A DNA stretch of 64,000 bases. It comes from VBDM01 sp041496705. Its GTDB lineage: Bacteria > Pseudomonadota > Gammaproteobacteria > Burkholderiales > SG8-39. The position numbers were made by a program, and so were the translations under genes. Below, piece by piece: positions 51,349-60,225 of this stretch. The stretch lies in NCBI GenBank assembly GCA_041496705.1, contig JBGQFD010000001.1, forward strand, positions 1 through 64,000. Direction: 5' to 3'. Under the pieces are notes generated by a model. It was not told where the DNA came from. It ran no database searches and worked only from the letters and a program-made list of their open reading frames with translations. Position 1 is the first letter of the stretch. Each line of letters opens with the position of its first letter.

Positions 51349-52689
51349 TCAGCTCTTTTCGAGCTTGAACATCTTGGATTCGAGCTGGTGGCGCTCCAGG
51401 AGCTTGTAGAACTCGGTGCGGTTGCGCTGCGCAAGCTTCGCCGCCTGGGTTACGTTGCCCCCGGTCATACGCAGAATGCGAACCAGATAGTCGCGCTCGA
51501 ATGCGCCGCGGGCCTGTTCGAGCGAAGCGAGCGGCATCGGCTGCTCCTTGAGCGCTTGCTGCGCCAGGGAGGCCGGTACTACGCCGGAGGGGCACAGTGC
51601 CACCATCTGTTCCACCGCGTTGACCAGCTGGCGCACGTTTCCGGGCCACGCCGCTGCGAGGAGCAGCTCAAGCGCCTCTGGCGCAAAAGCGCTCACATCC
51701 TTCTTGTAGCGCTCGGCGGTGCTCTTGAGGTAGTGCATGGCGATGGGAGCGATGTCCTCGCGCCGCTCGGCGAGAGGCGGCAACGCCAGGGAAACGACGT
51801 TCAGGCGGTAATACAAGTCTTCCCGGAAGCGCCCTGCTTTCATCTGGGCGTCGAGGTCCCGGTGCGTGGCGGAGATGACGCGCACGTCCACCGGCATGCC
51901 CTGCGTGGCTCCGACCGGCCGCACCTCGTGGTCCTGCAGCACGCGAAGCAGCTTCGCTTGGAGAGACAACGGCATGTCGCCGATCTCGTCCAGGAAAAGC
52001 GTGCCGCCGTCGGCCGCAGGCACCAACCCCTTGTGATCGTACATCGCACCGGTAAAAGACCCCTTTCGATGGCCGAACAACTCCGATTCGAGCAGGTTTT
52101 CGGGAATCGCGGCGCAGTTCACGGCCACGAAGGGCCCGTCGGCGCGGCGGCTGGCACGGTGGATAGCCCGAGCGAGGAGTTCCTTTCCGGTGCCGCTGGC
52201 ACCCTGGATGAATACGCTCGCATCCGATTGAGCGACCAGCCGCGCCTGGTGGAGCACGTTCTCCATCTTGGGGCTCTGCGTCACGAACTCGCGCCGCCAG
52301 TCCTCCTCGATTGTCCCCGGCCCGGATCCAGAGAGCCGCAGCGCCTGCTCGACCTGCTCGAGCAACTGTTTTCCGTCGAACGGCTTGGGCTGAAAACCGA
52401 ATACACCGCGCCGGGTGGCGGAAACGGCGTCGGGGATCGTGCCATGCGCGGTCAGGATGATGACGGGGAGCATCGGCGCCTGCTTGCGCACCTCCTCGAA
52501 AAGAGACATGCCGTCCATCCCGCCCATTTTGAGGTCGGTGATGATCAGGTCGGGCCGGGATGCTGCGAGCGCGGCGAGCGCCCTTTCGCCGCTGTCCACA
52601 GCCTGAACGCGGTAGCCCGCGGCGCTCAAACGCAATGACAACAGCTTGAGGATGTCAGCGTCGTCGTCGACGAGAAGAATCGTGCTCAT
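51349..52689 (-). CDS. glrR: Sigma-54-dependent response regulator GlrR (QseF)
   Basis: A 446-residue NtrC-family regulator. The receiver has the acidic pair DDD (8-10) and phosphoacceptor Asp52; the AAA+ domain has Walker A GASGTGKE (163-170) and GGTLFLDEIGDMP; the C-terminal helix-turn-helix is GGNVTQAAKLAQRNRTEFYK. The sigma-54 contact loop reads GSFTGA (210-215) rather than the consensus GAFTGA. It is activated by the GlrK-type kinase two genes upstream; the stop of qseG overlaps its start (ATGA). Downstream is a hairpin. Confidence 0.95.
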   Translation of the reverse strand: MSTILLVDDDADILKLLSLRLSAAGYRVQAVDSGERALAALAASRPDLIITDLKMGGMDGMSLFEEVRKQAPMLPVIILTAHGTIPDAVSATRRGVFGFQPKPFDGKQLLEQVEQALRLSGSGPGTIEEDWRREFVTQSPKMENVLHQARLVAQSDASVFIQGASGTGKELLARAIHRASRRADGPFVAVNCAAIPENLLESELFGHRKGSFTGAMYDHKGLVPAADGGTLFLDEIGDMPLSLQAKLLRVLQDHEVRPVGATQGMPVDVRVISATHRDLDAQMKAGRFREDLYYRLNVVSLALPPLAERREDIAPIAMHYLKSTAERYKKDVSAFAPEALELLLAAAWPGNVRQLVNAVEQMVALCPSGVVPASLAQQALKEQPMPLASLEQARGAFERDYLVRILRMTGGNVTQAAKLAQRNRTEFYKLLERHQLESKMFKLEKS

Positions 52690-53192
52690 TTTGGTCGTGC
52701 CTTTTCGCGCTCGATGATCCCGCGTTCGATGGCTTTCAAAGCGTCGAGTTGTTCCCGCAACTGCGCCGAGCGACGCTGCTCCCGGGTGCGCTCGCTGATC
52801 TGCGCGTACAGCAGCCCTGCAAACTGCTGCAGCGACCCCTTCGGCAGCTCGAGGGCGGCGGACTCGGCGAGCGGCTCGAGCAAGCCGGCCGCGCGAGTGT
52901 CGTCGTTGAAAGCGGTTCCGGGCAGGGCGAGCAGCAGTGCCAGCCTGACCCGCCCATAGACGCCCCGGCCCTTGGAAAACATCTGGGTCGAAACGTTCAA
53001 CTCACGCCGCTGCTCGTCAGCATGCATGGCCGCGACTCGCTGAACGTAACCGACGAGTTCCGCGACCACGCGGGCTTCTTCGGCCTCGCGTGTCTGCACT
53101 ACGGCGGGCGAGTTCCCGCCCGCGAACGGAAAAGCCGCGCAGCCGGCCAGTACCGAAGCCCACGTTGCCATTATCGCCAGACTAAGACGCAC
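52686..53192 (-). CDS. qseG: QseG-like lipoprotein
   Basis: A 168-residue outer-membrane-type lipoprotein between a GlrK-like kinase and GlrR, the position of QseG (YfhG) in E. coli. The signal ends in VLAGC and is followed by a helical region (RVVAELVGYVQRVAAMHADE, QFAGLLYAQISERTREQRRS). The start is a GTG at 53192 that gives a positively charged signal N-terminus; an ATG at 53171 would leave none. The gene overlaps the kinase stop by 11 bases and glrR by four. Confidence 0.8.
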   Translation of the reverse strand: MRLSLAIMATWASVLAGCAAFPFAGGNSPAVVQTREAEEARVVAELVGYVQRVAAMHADEQRRELNVSTQMFSKGRGVYGRVRLALLLALPGTAFNDDTRAAGLLEPLAESAALELPKGSLQQFAGLLYAQISERTREQRRSAQLREQLDALKAIERGIIEREKARPK

Positions 53193-54657
53193 GGCCCCGG
53201 GACGCAGCGGCGACGAGCGGAATCGAGACGCGGAAATGCGCACCGCCGGCCTGGTTGTCCACGACCTCGACCCTCCCCGCATGAGCAACAACGAACTCCC
53301 TGACGATGGCGAGCCCCAGGCCGCTGCCCTGCACCCGACCGTGATGCTGGTACTCGCCCTGATAGAACCAGTCGAAAATCCTCTCCCCATCCTCGGGCGG
53401 TATACCCGGGCCCGCGTCCCCGACGTCCAAAATCACGTTATCTCCCTCGCGTCGCAGCGCCAAGGAAATAATACCCCCATCGGGGGAGTATTTGATCGCG
53501 TTTGAAACTAGGTTGGCCACCACCGCGCGCAGCTTGTCCGCGTCCGCCTCGAGAGCGACAGGCTGCAGTTGCAGTTCCGCGCGAATGCCCCTGGCCCGGG
53601 CCGCAAGCCGATGATCCTCGATGACCTGGTCCACGATGCGATCGAGTCGCAGCATCGACATGTCCAGTCGCCCGACACTCTCCTGGGCGCGGTGGTAACT
53701 GAGCAGGTCTTCGATCAGAGCCTGCAGCTGCACGCTCTTCTGCTGCAAGATGGCGACGATCTCCCGTTGCGGAGCGGCGAGCGGTCCGGCCGTTCCTTCC
53801 ATCAAGAGTTCCGAGCCTTCCCGCAACGCCGTGAGCGGCGTCTTCAGCTCATGCGAGACGTGGCGCAGGAAGAATCGCTTTTGCTGTTCCAGCTCGATCA
53901 GCCGCTGGCGCAGCCACTCTAGGCGCCCCCCGAGATACTTCAGGTCGGCCGGCCCGCCGACGCGAATGCCGGCATCGAACTCACCCGCACCCAGCCGCCG
54001 GATCGCCTGGTCGAGTTGCCGGATCGGCCTGGCGATGAGCAGCGTAACCCCGACGGCCAGGAATATTCCCAGCGGAATCGTGGCCGCCAGCTGTAACCAG
54101 AGCGTTTTCTGCGCGCGCTCGGCCGTGCGACGCATTGAGTCGATCTCCCGATCGATCAGGGCGTTGCTCGTGTTCAGCACTTCACGAGCCAGCTCCGACA
54201 GCGAGACATAGCCTTCTATGAGGGCCGTCTTCTCCGCGCGAACCGACGGACGGCGCAGCAAGGTTTCGTACAATCCCTGTTCCTTGTCGATCGTGGCGTT
54301 GAGGCCGCGCAATTGCAGTTCGTCCAGCGGCTGCAGGGACAGTTCGCTCGTGTTGGATTTGAAGTTCCCTCTCAACCTGGCGTAGTCGTTGAGGAGCTCC
54401 GCGTCATCGAGGATCAGGTACTGGCGCGCCACCCGCTCGAGCGCCGTCGTCTGCTCGACCAGCAAGCGGCTGCCGCGCGAAGCCTGGGCTGCCTGCGAGA
54501 CTGCGGTCTGACTTTGCCCCGCAAGCTCCTCGACGTACACTGCCGCGTTGTAGAACGCCACGATCAACGGCGCGGCCACCAGTGCGAACGCGAGCAGCAG
54601 CAGGCTGAGGAACGATCTGGGGTAGTAGCGACGGGGAAAGTCGAGCCCGATTTTCAT
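53182..54657 (-). CDS. glrK: Sensor histidine kinase GlrK (QseE-like)
   Basis: A 491-residue membrane kinase with two helices (residues about 15-40 and 187-210) around a periplasmic helical sensor domain, a HAMP linker, the dimerisation motif FFLRHVSHELKTPLTALREG (His269) and ATPase motifs VVANLVSNAIKYSPDGG, DVGDAGPGIP and GSGLGLAIV. It would phosphorylate GlrR. The order kinase-lipoprotein-regulator matches glrK-qseG-glrR. Its start is 92 bases from the divergent folA gene. Confidence 0.93.
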   Translation of the reverse strand: MKIGLDFPRRYYPRSFLSLLLLAFALVAAPLIVAFYNAAVYVEELAGQSQTAVSQAAQASRGSRLLVEQTTALERVARQYLILDDAELLNDYARLRGNFKSNTSELSLQPLDELQLRGLNATIDKEQGLYETLLRRPSVRAEKTALIEGYVSLSELAREVLNTSNALIDREIDSMRRTAERAQKTLWLQLAATIPLGIFLAVGVTLLIARPIRQLDQAIRRLGAGEFDAGIRVGGPADLKYLGGRLEWLRQRLIELEQQKRFFLRHVSHELKTPLTALREGSELLMEGTAGPLAAPQREIVAILQQKSVQLQALIEDLLSYHRAQESVGRLDMSMLRLDRIVDQVIEDHRLAARARGIRAELQLQPVALEADADKLRAVVANLVSNAIKYSPDGGIISLALRREGDNVILDVGDAGPGIPPEDGERIFDWFYQGEYQHHGRVQGSGLGLAIVREFVVAHAGRVEVVDNQAGGAHFRVSIPLVAAASRGRAS

Positions 54658-54663
54658 CGACGC

Positions 54664-54669
54664 TATAAT
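54664..54669 (+). promoter_or_regulatory. -10 box for folA
   Basis: A perfect TATAAT at 54664-54669 between glrK (minus) and folA (plus) would start transcription near 54676, about 74 bases before the folA ATG. No strong -35 is seen. Confidence 0.55.
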
Positions 54670-54735
54670 GCCGGAGTTTTCGACCGGACGCGCCGCGCCG
54701 AAACCGCGCAGAGCCCGGCAACAGACATTTCAGCC

Positions 54736-54749
54736 GGTTACCAATAACC
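54736..54749 (+). promoter_or_regulatory. Hairpin directly before the folA start codon
   Basis: GGTTA and TAACC flank CCAA, a perfect 5-bp stem that ends at the base before the ATG. It occupies the place where a Shine-Dalgarno would be, and none is seen. It may affect translation of folA. Confidence 0.45.
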
Positions 54750-55247
54750 ATGAGCCTCGCCCGATCCGTCTCTATCATCGCCGCGGTGGGCGGCAACAGG
54801 GTCATAGGTCGCGGCGGCCGCTTGCCGTGGCACCTTCCGAACGATCTGAAGCATTTCAAGCAGGTGACCCTTGGCCACACCGTGATCATGGGACGCAAGA
54901 CCTTCGAGGCCATCGGCAAACCTCTGGCGAGGCGCAGCAACGTCGTCGTGACGCGATCGCGCGAGTGGAATCACCTGGGCTGCAGAACCGCTGCATCACT
55001 CGAGGCGGCTCTGGAAACTCTAGGGCCGGCGGAGGCCCCTTTCGTAATCGGCGGCGCGGAAATCTACGCACTCGCCCTGCCCATCGCGGGACGCCTCTGC
55101 CTGACGGAAATCGAGCGCGATTTCGACGGCGATACCTTCTTTCCCGAGTTCAACCGGGCCCAGTGGCACGAGGTATCACGCGAGTCGCAGGTGCTCGAAG
55201 GCGGCGACGGCTTCCGTTACGCCTTCGTCGAGTACCGGCGCGGCTAG
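54750..55247 (+). CDS. folA: Dihydrofolate reductase
   Basis: A 165-residue DHFR. SIIAAVGGNRVIGRGGRLPW and HLPNDLKHFK carry the folate-site residues (Trp27 and Asp32, equal to Trp22 and Asp27 in E. coli), with VIMGRKTFEAIGKPL for NADPH and FVIGGAEIYALALP further on. It reduces the dihydrofolate made by thyA at 47.4 kb. No normal ribosome site is seen; a small hairpin abuts the ATG. It ends 28 bases before the convergent ornithine decarboxylase. Confidence 0.97.
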   Translation: MSLARSVSIIAAVGGNRVIGRGGRLPWHLPNDLKHFKQVTLGHTVIMGRKTFEAIGKPLARRSNVVVTRSREWNHLGCRTAASLEAALETLGPAEAPFVIGGAEIYALALPIAGRLCLTEIERDFDGDTFFPEFNRAQWHEVSRESQVLEGGDGFRYAFVEYRRG

Positions 55248-55275
55248 AAGCCCGCGCCGTTCCTGCTGCAATCCG

Positions 55276-56475
55276 CTAGATCACCCGGACTTCCGGTAGC
55301 GGAAACCCGTTGAAGGTGCTCGCGTAGGCCGTCGTATACGCGCCGGCATTCTTGAGGTAGATGTAGTCGCCTTCCTGGAGGTCCGAAGGCAACGGCTCGT
55401 CGCGCATCACGACATCTATCGAATCGCAGGTCGGCCCGGCCACGTTCCACGGAATGTCAGGCCCGGAGCGGTCGGTGCGAATCTTGTACTTGAGCCCTTC
55501 GGCCGTTTCTATAATTCCGCCGAACAGACCCGCGTCGAGATGCATCCAGCGCTTGCCGGCGCGTAGCGCCGTACCCATGATGCGGCAGACGAAGTAGCCG
55601 GCATCGGAGACCAGGAACCGCCCAGGTTCGGCAATCACCCGTACCGAGGCCGGAAACGTTTCCAGCGAGCGGTTAACGACCTCGCCGATGACCTCGATGG
55701 CCGGAATCGGTTTTACGTGCCTGACCGGAAATCCCCCCCCGATGTTGAGGAGGCGCGGGTTGAGCCCGGCCTTGGCCATCTGATCGAAAACCGCGCGCGC
55801 CTTCTCGATGCCTACGCGCCAATTCTCGGGGTTGCGACATTGCGAACCCACGTGAAAGGCGATACCGGCCAGGTCGGCCTTGATTTTCGCGGAGGTGGCG
55901 ATGATTTCGCGAATCTCGGAGGCGTGGGCGCCGAACTTGCCGGCAAGCGGCCAGTCGCTGCCGATGTTGGGCGTATCGATGCGCAGGTAAAGTTTGGCGT
56001 CGGCCTTGACCGAATGGATTTTCCTGACCTCATCCACGCTGTCGACGACGAACCATTCCACGCCCTTGGCGGCCGCGTGCGCGACAAAATCGCGCGGCTT
56101 GATCGGATTCGAATAGTAGATTTCGCTCGCCGGTACGCCGAGGGACGTGAGCAAATCGACTTCGGCGGTCGAGGCAATCTCGAATCCGGCGCCCTCTTCG
56201 ATCAGTACCCTGACGACGCGCGGGTCCGGATTGGCTTTGACCGCGTAGTGCGGATGCACGCGCGGCATGGCCGCAACGAAGCGCCGCGATTTTTCGCGAA
56301 CGATGCTCGAATCTATCAGTAGGAAGGGCTTGCCGTAGCCGTCTTTGGCGGCTGCCCGGACCTTCTCGAAGTCCAGGCTCGACTCAGGGTGAGAGTCGAA
56401 AAGATGGGATTGTTCAAATGCCTGCTGTCGGATGGATCTGATGGTTTTTCTTGCTACGCCGGCGCGCATCTGCAT
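55276..56475 (-). CDS. Ornithine decarboxylase-like enzyme (fold type III PLP)
   Basis: A roughly 399-residue alanine-racemase-fold decarboxylase. The Schiff-base lysine is in HPHYAVKANPDP, GGGFPVRH binds phosphate, and VAGPTCDSIDVV carries the catalytic cysteine region typical of eukaryote-like ornithine or lysine/ornithine decarboxylases. It makes putrescine (possibly cadaverine). The start is uncertain: GTG at 56493, or ATG at 56475 (chosen, as GGAGA precedes it by nine bases) or 56469. A 21-codon mini-ORF with a strong ribosome site ends 22 bases before this ATG, and a good promoter lies further upstream. Confidence 0.9.
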   Translation of the reverse strand: MQMRAGVARKTIRSIRQQAFEQSHLFDSHPESSLDFEKVRAAAKDGYGKPFLLIDSSIVREKSRRFVAAMPRVHPHYAVKANPDPRVVRVLIEEGAGFEIASTAEVDLLTSLGVPASEIYYSNPIKPRDFVAHAAAKGVEWFVVDSVDEVRKIHSVKADAKLYLRIDTPNIGSDWPLAGKFGAHASEIREIIATSAKIKADLAGIAFHVGSQCRNPENWRVGIEKARAVFDQMAKAGLNPRLLNIGGGFPVRHVKPIPAIEVIGEVVNRSLETFPASVRVIAEPGRFLVSDAGYFVCRIMGTALRAGKRWMHLDAGLFGGIIETAEGLKYKIRTDRSGPDIPWNVAGPTCDSIDVVMRDEPLPSDLQEGDYIYLKNAGAYTTAYASTFNGFPLPEVRVI

Positions 56476-56497
56476 CGGAAGGGTCTCCAGCACGAAC

Positions 56498-56563
56498 CTA
56501 CGTTACGGGAATGTCGAGTTCGGAAAAATCCTGCGAGCCGTAGCACTCCCTAGTGCTTGTCAT
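56498..56563 (-). CDS. Candidate leader-peptide mini-ORF upstream of ornithine decarboxylase
   Basis: A 21-codon ORF (begins MTSTRECYGSQ, ends in TAG at 56498-56500) has the strongest ribosome site of this region, AAGGAGG with a five-base spacing to its ATG at 56563. It lies between the mapped promoter and the decarboxylase, in another frame, and ends 22 bases before the likely decarboxylase ATG. Its 5' part forms a perfect hairpin AGCACT/AGTGCT (56542-56557). Such an arrangement suggests translational or attenuation control by polyamine or ornithine, as known for speFL upstream of speF in enterobacteria; the peptides are not alike. An in-frame ATG 11 codons upstream could lengthen it. Confidence 0.6.
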   Translation of the reverse strand: MTSTRECYGSQDFSELDIPVT

Positions 56564-56957
56564 GATGACCTCCTTCTGTGCTGGTTCGCCACGCATGTCC
56601 AATTCCCCAAAAAACATCGGGCCCGGGTTTGACCGTCCGCATTGCAGACAACCGAACCGCAGCCCGTTTGCACACGATTATAGGGACGGCTTTCTTGAAA
56701 TCAAGCGGGATATTTGGCATTTTCCGCACCTCCCCCACACGACCACGCTCGCCACGGTCCCAACCCGCACACAAGTAATGGTAGGGAAACCACCGCTGAA
56801 ACGCAAGGGGCAGTAGTCCAAAGACCGCCCTGGCGCGCCGACGCCGGCCACGCCGCTGCCCCGCGTCCCCCTGCCTTGGGTTCGGGCGCGGCGGCGCGTT
56901 ATCGCCCCGTCCCGCGGCCTCCCGCTCGGAGCCTGCCGATGCCGGAATCGACCAGCT
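56564..56957. other. Intergenic region between ornithine decarboxylase and the LtaS-type gene
   Basis: This 394-base stretch holds the decarboxylase promoter (56677-56704) and its 5' leader. I see no convincing gene apart from the mini-ORF listed separately, and no clear terminator with a T tract for the LtaS-type gene that ends at 56958. Confidence 0.6.
56677..56704 (-). promoter_or_regulatory. Promoter for the mini-ORF and ornithine decarboxylase
   Basis: The minus strand reads TTGATT (56699-56704), a 16-base spacer and a perfect TATAAT (56677-56682). Transcription from about 56670 leaves a 107-base leader before the mini-ORF ATG. Confidence 0.75.
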
Positions 56958-58994
56958 TCAGGAACGCCCCGCCCGTTTCTTCGACTCTATGACCTGATAG
57001 CGCGTATACCAGTCGGCCAGAGCTGAGATAGCCCGTGCCCGCTCGCCCTGCTGCGCGAGCATCGGGGGGATCCCGGCGGCCTGCTTGAGTACCGACCCTG
57101 AATCGTCCCATTGGAACGCGGCCGGCCGGCCGACATAGGGAAGGAGCGCGCCGGCGCGACTAAACAGCAGCTGGTAACCCACAATGGCGAACGAGCGCCT
57201 CTCCGGAAGCGGAGCAAACAGGTCGTCGCCGAACGCCGGATAAGGCGCGTCCGAAAGCGCCAGGCGGTAGAGGGTGGGAAACATGTCGCGATGGCCGGCG
57301 TAACGATCCAGGTCCGGCGGGTTTTCGGGACGATACGCCCTGGGCACGTAGAAATACCCGGGCACGCTGTGAAAATCCTTGCTGTCGGCGGGCAACCGGT
57401 ACTGAAACAGGGTGCGGAGATTGTGATCTCCCGTGGCAGCGACGATGGTCTTCCTGCCGAGTGGCCCGGCCTCAATCCTGTCCAGGAAAAGACCGAACTG
57501 GTGGGTGGCGTACTGGTAGGTTTGGAGCTGCTTCTCGCTGCCCTGGACGTCCTTTGCAAGGTGCGCCCGCATGGACTTGAGATCGATGGGCAGGGGACGG
57601 TAGCTCTCCGGAACGCTGTGGGGGGGGTGGTTGGTCGTACTCACCAGGAAAATAAATGTCTTGCGCCGCCCGGTCTCCCCTTCCTGAAGGAGATCGTAGG
57701 CATAGCGAAACAGGTACTCGTCGTACACGCCCCATACCGTGCGCTGTGCGTCGGGGTAGCGCGCGAGGATATGGCCCATGTCGTTGACTTCGTCGAAATA
57801 CTGGTTCTTGAGAGTTCGCCCCAGCGAGCGCCAAGCATTGCTGCCCCCATAGACAAATATCGTGCGATATCCCTGCTCCTTGAACGGGCGCGCAGCCGCC
57901 GCAGGGAAGCTGATGAGCCCGTATTGCCCCTGCGTGAGCGGGGTGAGCGGAGAGTTCAGCAGCAACGCCTCCAGCGTGGGGTGGGTACCATAATGTGCAG
58001 GGAAAAAATTCCAGAAGGTGATGTCGCCTTTCAGATGCTTGGCCATCGCCCCGGCGAGATTGTTTTCCGGCGAATCAAATTTCAGCGCGTGCGTTCCCCA
58101 GGACTCCTTCAGCGCGAACACGACGTGGGGGGGGCGATCCGCGAGGCGAGCGTTGCGCGGAGTGCGACGGAATACCGCTTTTTCAAGCTCGCTCGCAGTA
58201 CCCTGCACGCCCAGCGTCTTCGCCAGATCGTCCAGCGAGGCAAAGCCGTAGGCCGGAAGGCGAGCCGCCGCGTCATCGCTGATGGTGACCTGCGCGCGCC
58301 GATCCCTCGACGAATCGTAGAGCGTCTGCAGCGAGTTCCGTACGAGGTCGTTGACGAAGGGATCCGCGGAGACCGTGGCGTCCTGGTCGCGCAGCGGAAA
58401 CGTGCCCAGGGTCCCGCGAGCGAGCAGTGCAAGAACCAGCACGGTCGAGATCCCCGCGGCCAATCTTTTCGCCGCTGACGGCCGGGCAGAGGGTAGCCCG
58501 GGGGCGAAGCGGACGACCAGCCAGGACTGAAGCGCCGTAGCAACGATCACGCCCAACATCGCCGTGACCACGGGGAAGTCGCTCCAGATCGAAGCGATGA
58601 TTCCCCACGTATCGTCCTCGTAGAGCCCGAAGACAATCGGCGTAAACGGCGTCTTGTAGAACCCGTAGTAAAAGTACTGGCAGGCCGCGCTGAAATTGAC
58701 AACAAAGAAAATCGCCGCTACGGCACCGCGCTGCAGCCAGGCACCGAGGCGACGCGTGAGTGTCGGCATTGCAACCAGGCTGGCCGGGCCTAGGAACACC
58801 AGCAGCATGACTGAGAGCGCCTTGAAGTCGAACCGTGCCCCCATCCAGAACGCGCGCGCAAGATCACCCATATGGCCGGTGATCAGCGCGGTATCCCCGT
58901 AGCGCAGCAGCTGCGTCAGACGAAACGCAAGGAAGCCGAGCGCCCCGAGCGCAAGCACGGCCCAAACGGAGCGGTGAAATTGGAGCGGTCTCAT
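56958..58994 (-). CDS. LtaS-type sulfatase-fold membrane enzyme (phosphoglycerol transferase family)
   Basis: A 678-residue protein with about five N-terminal membrane helices and a large periplasmic alkaline-phosphatase-fold domain. FALKESWGTHALKFDSPE, the nucleophile-type loop HYGTHPTLEALLL and TFIFLVSTTNHPPHSVPE are the marks of LTA synthase/OpgB-like phosphoglycerol or phosphoethanolamine transferases, and ATGDHNLR and GYFYVPRAY supply metal ligands. It probably modifies membrane glycans or lipid A in the periplasm; the acceptor is not known. The gene stands alone. Confidence 0.88.
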   Translation of the reverse strand: MRPLQFHRSVWAVLALGALGFLAFRLTQLLRYGDTALITGHMGDLARAFWMGARFDFKALSVMLLVFLGPASLVAMPTLTRRLGAWLQRGAVAAIFFVVNFSAACQYFYYGFYKTPFTPIVFGLYEDDTWGIIASIWSDFPVVTAMLGVIVATALQSWLVVRFAPGLPSARPSAAKRLAAGISTVLVLALLARGTLGTFPLRDQDATVSADPFVNDLVRNSLQTLYDSSRDRRAQVTISDDAAARLPAYGFASLDDLAKTLGVQGTASELEKAVFRRTPRNARLADRPPHVVFALKESWGTHALKFDSPENNLAGAMAKHLKGDITFWNFFPAHYGTHPTLEALLLNSPLTPLTQGQYGLISFPAAAARPFKEQGYRTIFVYGGSNAWRSLGRTLKNQYFDEVNDMGHILARYPDAQRTVWGVYDEYLFRYAYDLLQEGETGRRKTFIFLVSTTNHPPHSVPESYRPLPIDLKSMRAHLAKDVQGSEKQLQTYQYATHQFGLFLDRIEAGPLGRKTIVAATGDHNLRTLFQYRLPADSKDFHSVPGYFYVPRAYRPENPPDLDRYAGHRDMFPTLYRLALSDAPYPAFGDDLFAPLPERRSFAIVGYQLLFSRAGALLPYVGRPAAFQWDDSGSVLKQAAGIPPMLAQQGERARAISALADWYTRYQVIESKKRAGRS

Positions 58995-59072
58995 ACGTAC
59001 ACGTACGCTGTGGTCGCGCCGGGAGTCTGAAGTTCTGACACCGAACCAATCTCGCAGGCGCGGGGCCGGACC

Positions 59073-60173
59073 TCAGGTATTCTTGGAGACGACGATATTC
59101 GGGAACTTCGAGGTCATGTCCCGCGCCGATTCGGCGATCTTGATAGCGACGCGCCGCGCGATGGCGCGGTAAGCCTCGGCAGCTCGACCGTCGGGATCGG
59201 CCACCACCGTCGGCCTGCCCGAATCGGCCTGCTCGCGGATATTGATGTCGAGGGGCATCGCTCCCAGGAGCTCGGTGCCGTAGTCCTTGCACATGCGCTC
59301 GGCCCCGCCCTGGCCGAAGATGTGCTCCTCGTGGCCACAGTTGGAGCAGATGTGAGTGCTCATGTTCTCGACCACGCCGAGAATGGGAATACCGACTTTT
59401 TCGAACATCTTGAGCCCCTTGCGGGCGTCGATCAGGGCGATGTCCTGAGGCGTGGTGACGATCACCACCCCGGTCACGGGCACCTTCTGCGCAAGCGTTA
59501 GCTGAATGTCTCCGGTGCCGGGCGGCATGTCGACGATCAGGTAGTCCACGTCGCGCCAGCGAGTGTCCTTGAGAAGCTGCTCCAGTGCCTGGGTCACCAT
59601 CGGTCCGCGCCAGACCATGGGCGTGTCGCTATCGATCAGAAAACCGATCGAGATCGCCTGGATCCCGTGTCCGGTCATGGGCTCGAGGGTCTTGCCATCG
59701 CGCGACTCTGGCCTCCCGGTGATGCCGAGCATCATGGGTTGGGAAGGTCCGTAAATGTCGGCGTCCAGCACTCCGACACTGGCACCTTCGGCCGCCAGCC
59801 CGAGAGCCAGGTTCACCGCGGTCGTGGATTTGCCCACGCCCCCCTTGCCCGAGGCCACGGCGATGATGTTCTTGACGCCGGGAATGAGCTTCACCCCGCG
59901 CTGTACCGAGTGCGAAACGATCTTGCTCGTGACGCTGACCGATACGGTACCCAATCCGGGGATCGCGCGCAGCCTCGTCGATACGAGCCGGCGCAACGGA
60001 TCGAACTGGGTTTTCGCGGGATAGCCGAGTTCGACCTCCAGCGTGACGGCGTCGCCGTCGATGCGCAGGTTCTTGACCGATTTCGTGGCAAGGAGATCCT
60101 TGCCAGTATTCGGGTCAAGAATTTCCTTGAGCGCGCCGTGAATTTGTTCCTGCGTGACTGGCATGGTGGACAT
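59073..60173 (-). CDS. apbC: Iron-sulfur cluster carrier protein ApbC (Mrp)
   Basis: A 366-residue P-loop NTPase. The N-terminal MIP18-like domain (residues 1-95) precedes VASGKGGVGKSTTAVNLALG (P-loop 108-117) and the cluster-binding CxxC, ICSNCG (Cys276, Cys279). It carries [4Fe-4S] clusters to apoproteins, among which IspH in this window is a possible client. The first ATG is at 60173 and another three codons in. An extended -10 lies upstream. Confidence 0.95.
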   Translation of the reverse strand: MSTMPVTQEQIHGALKEILDPNTGKDLLATKSVKNLRIDGDAVTLEVELGYPAKTQFDPLRRLVSTRLRAIPGLGTVSVSVTSKIVSHSVQRGVKLIPGVKNIIAVASGKGGVGKSTTAVNLALGLAAEGASVGVLDADIYGPSQPMMLGITGRPESRDGKTLEPMTGHGIQAISIGFLIDSDTPMVWRGPMVTQALEQLLKDTRWRDVDYLIVDMPPGTGDIQLTLAQKVPVTGVVIVTTPQDIALIDARKGLKMFEKVGIPILGVVENMSTHICSNCGHEEHIFGQGGAERMCKDYGTELLGAMPLDINIREQADSGRPTVVADPDGRAAEAYRAIARRVAIKIAESARDMTSKFPNIVVSKNT

Positions 60174-60216
60174 AGAGGGGCAGCATCCGGGGGTTACCGG
60201 CCGGCAATAGGTTGAT

Positions 60217-60225
60217 ATTCTAGCA
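60217..60225 (-). promoter_or_regulatory. Extended -10 promoter of apbC
   Basis: The minus strand reads TGCTAGAAT, a -10 box (60217-60222) with the TG extension. Transcription would begin near 60210, about 37 bases before the apbC ATG. No -35 is seen. The plus strand has TAGAAT at 60257-60262, a candidate -10 for the cyclase gene. Confidence 0.6.

Noticed and set aside
56531..56596. A 32-codon version of the mini-ORF starting 11 codons upstream
   Set aside because: It is possible, but its ribosome site is poorer than the AAGGAGG before the shorter version, which I prefer.
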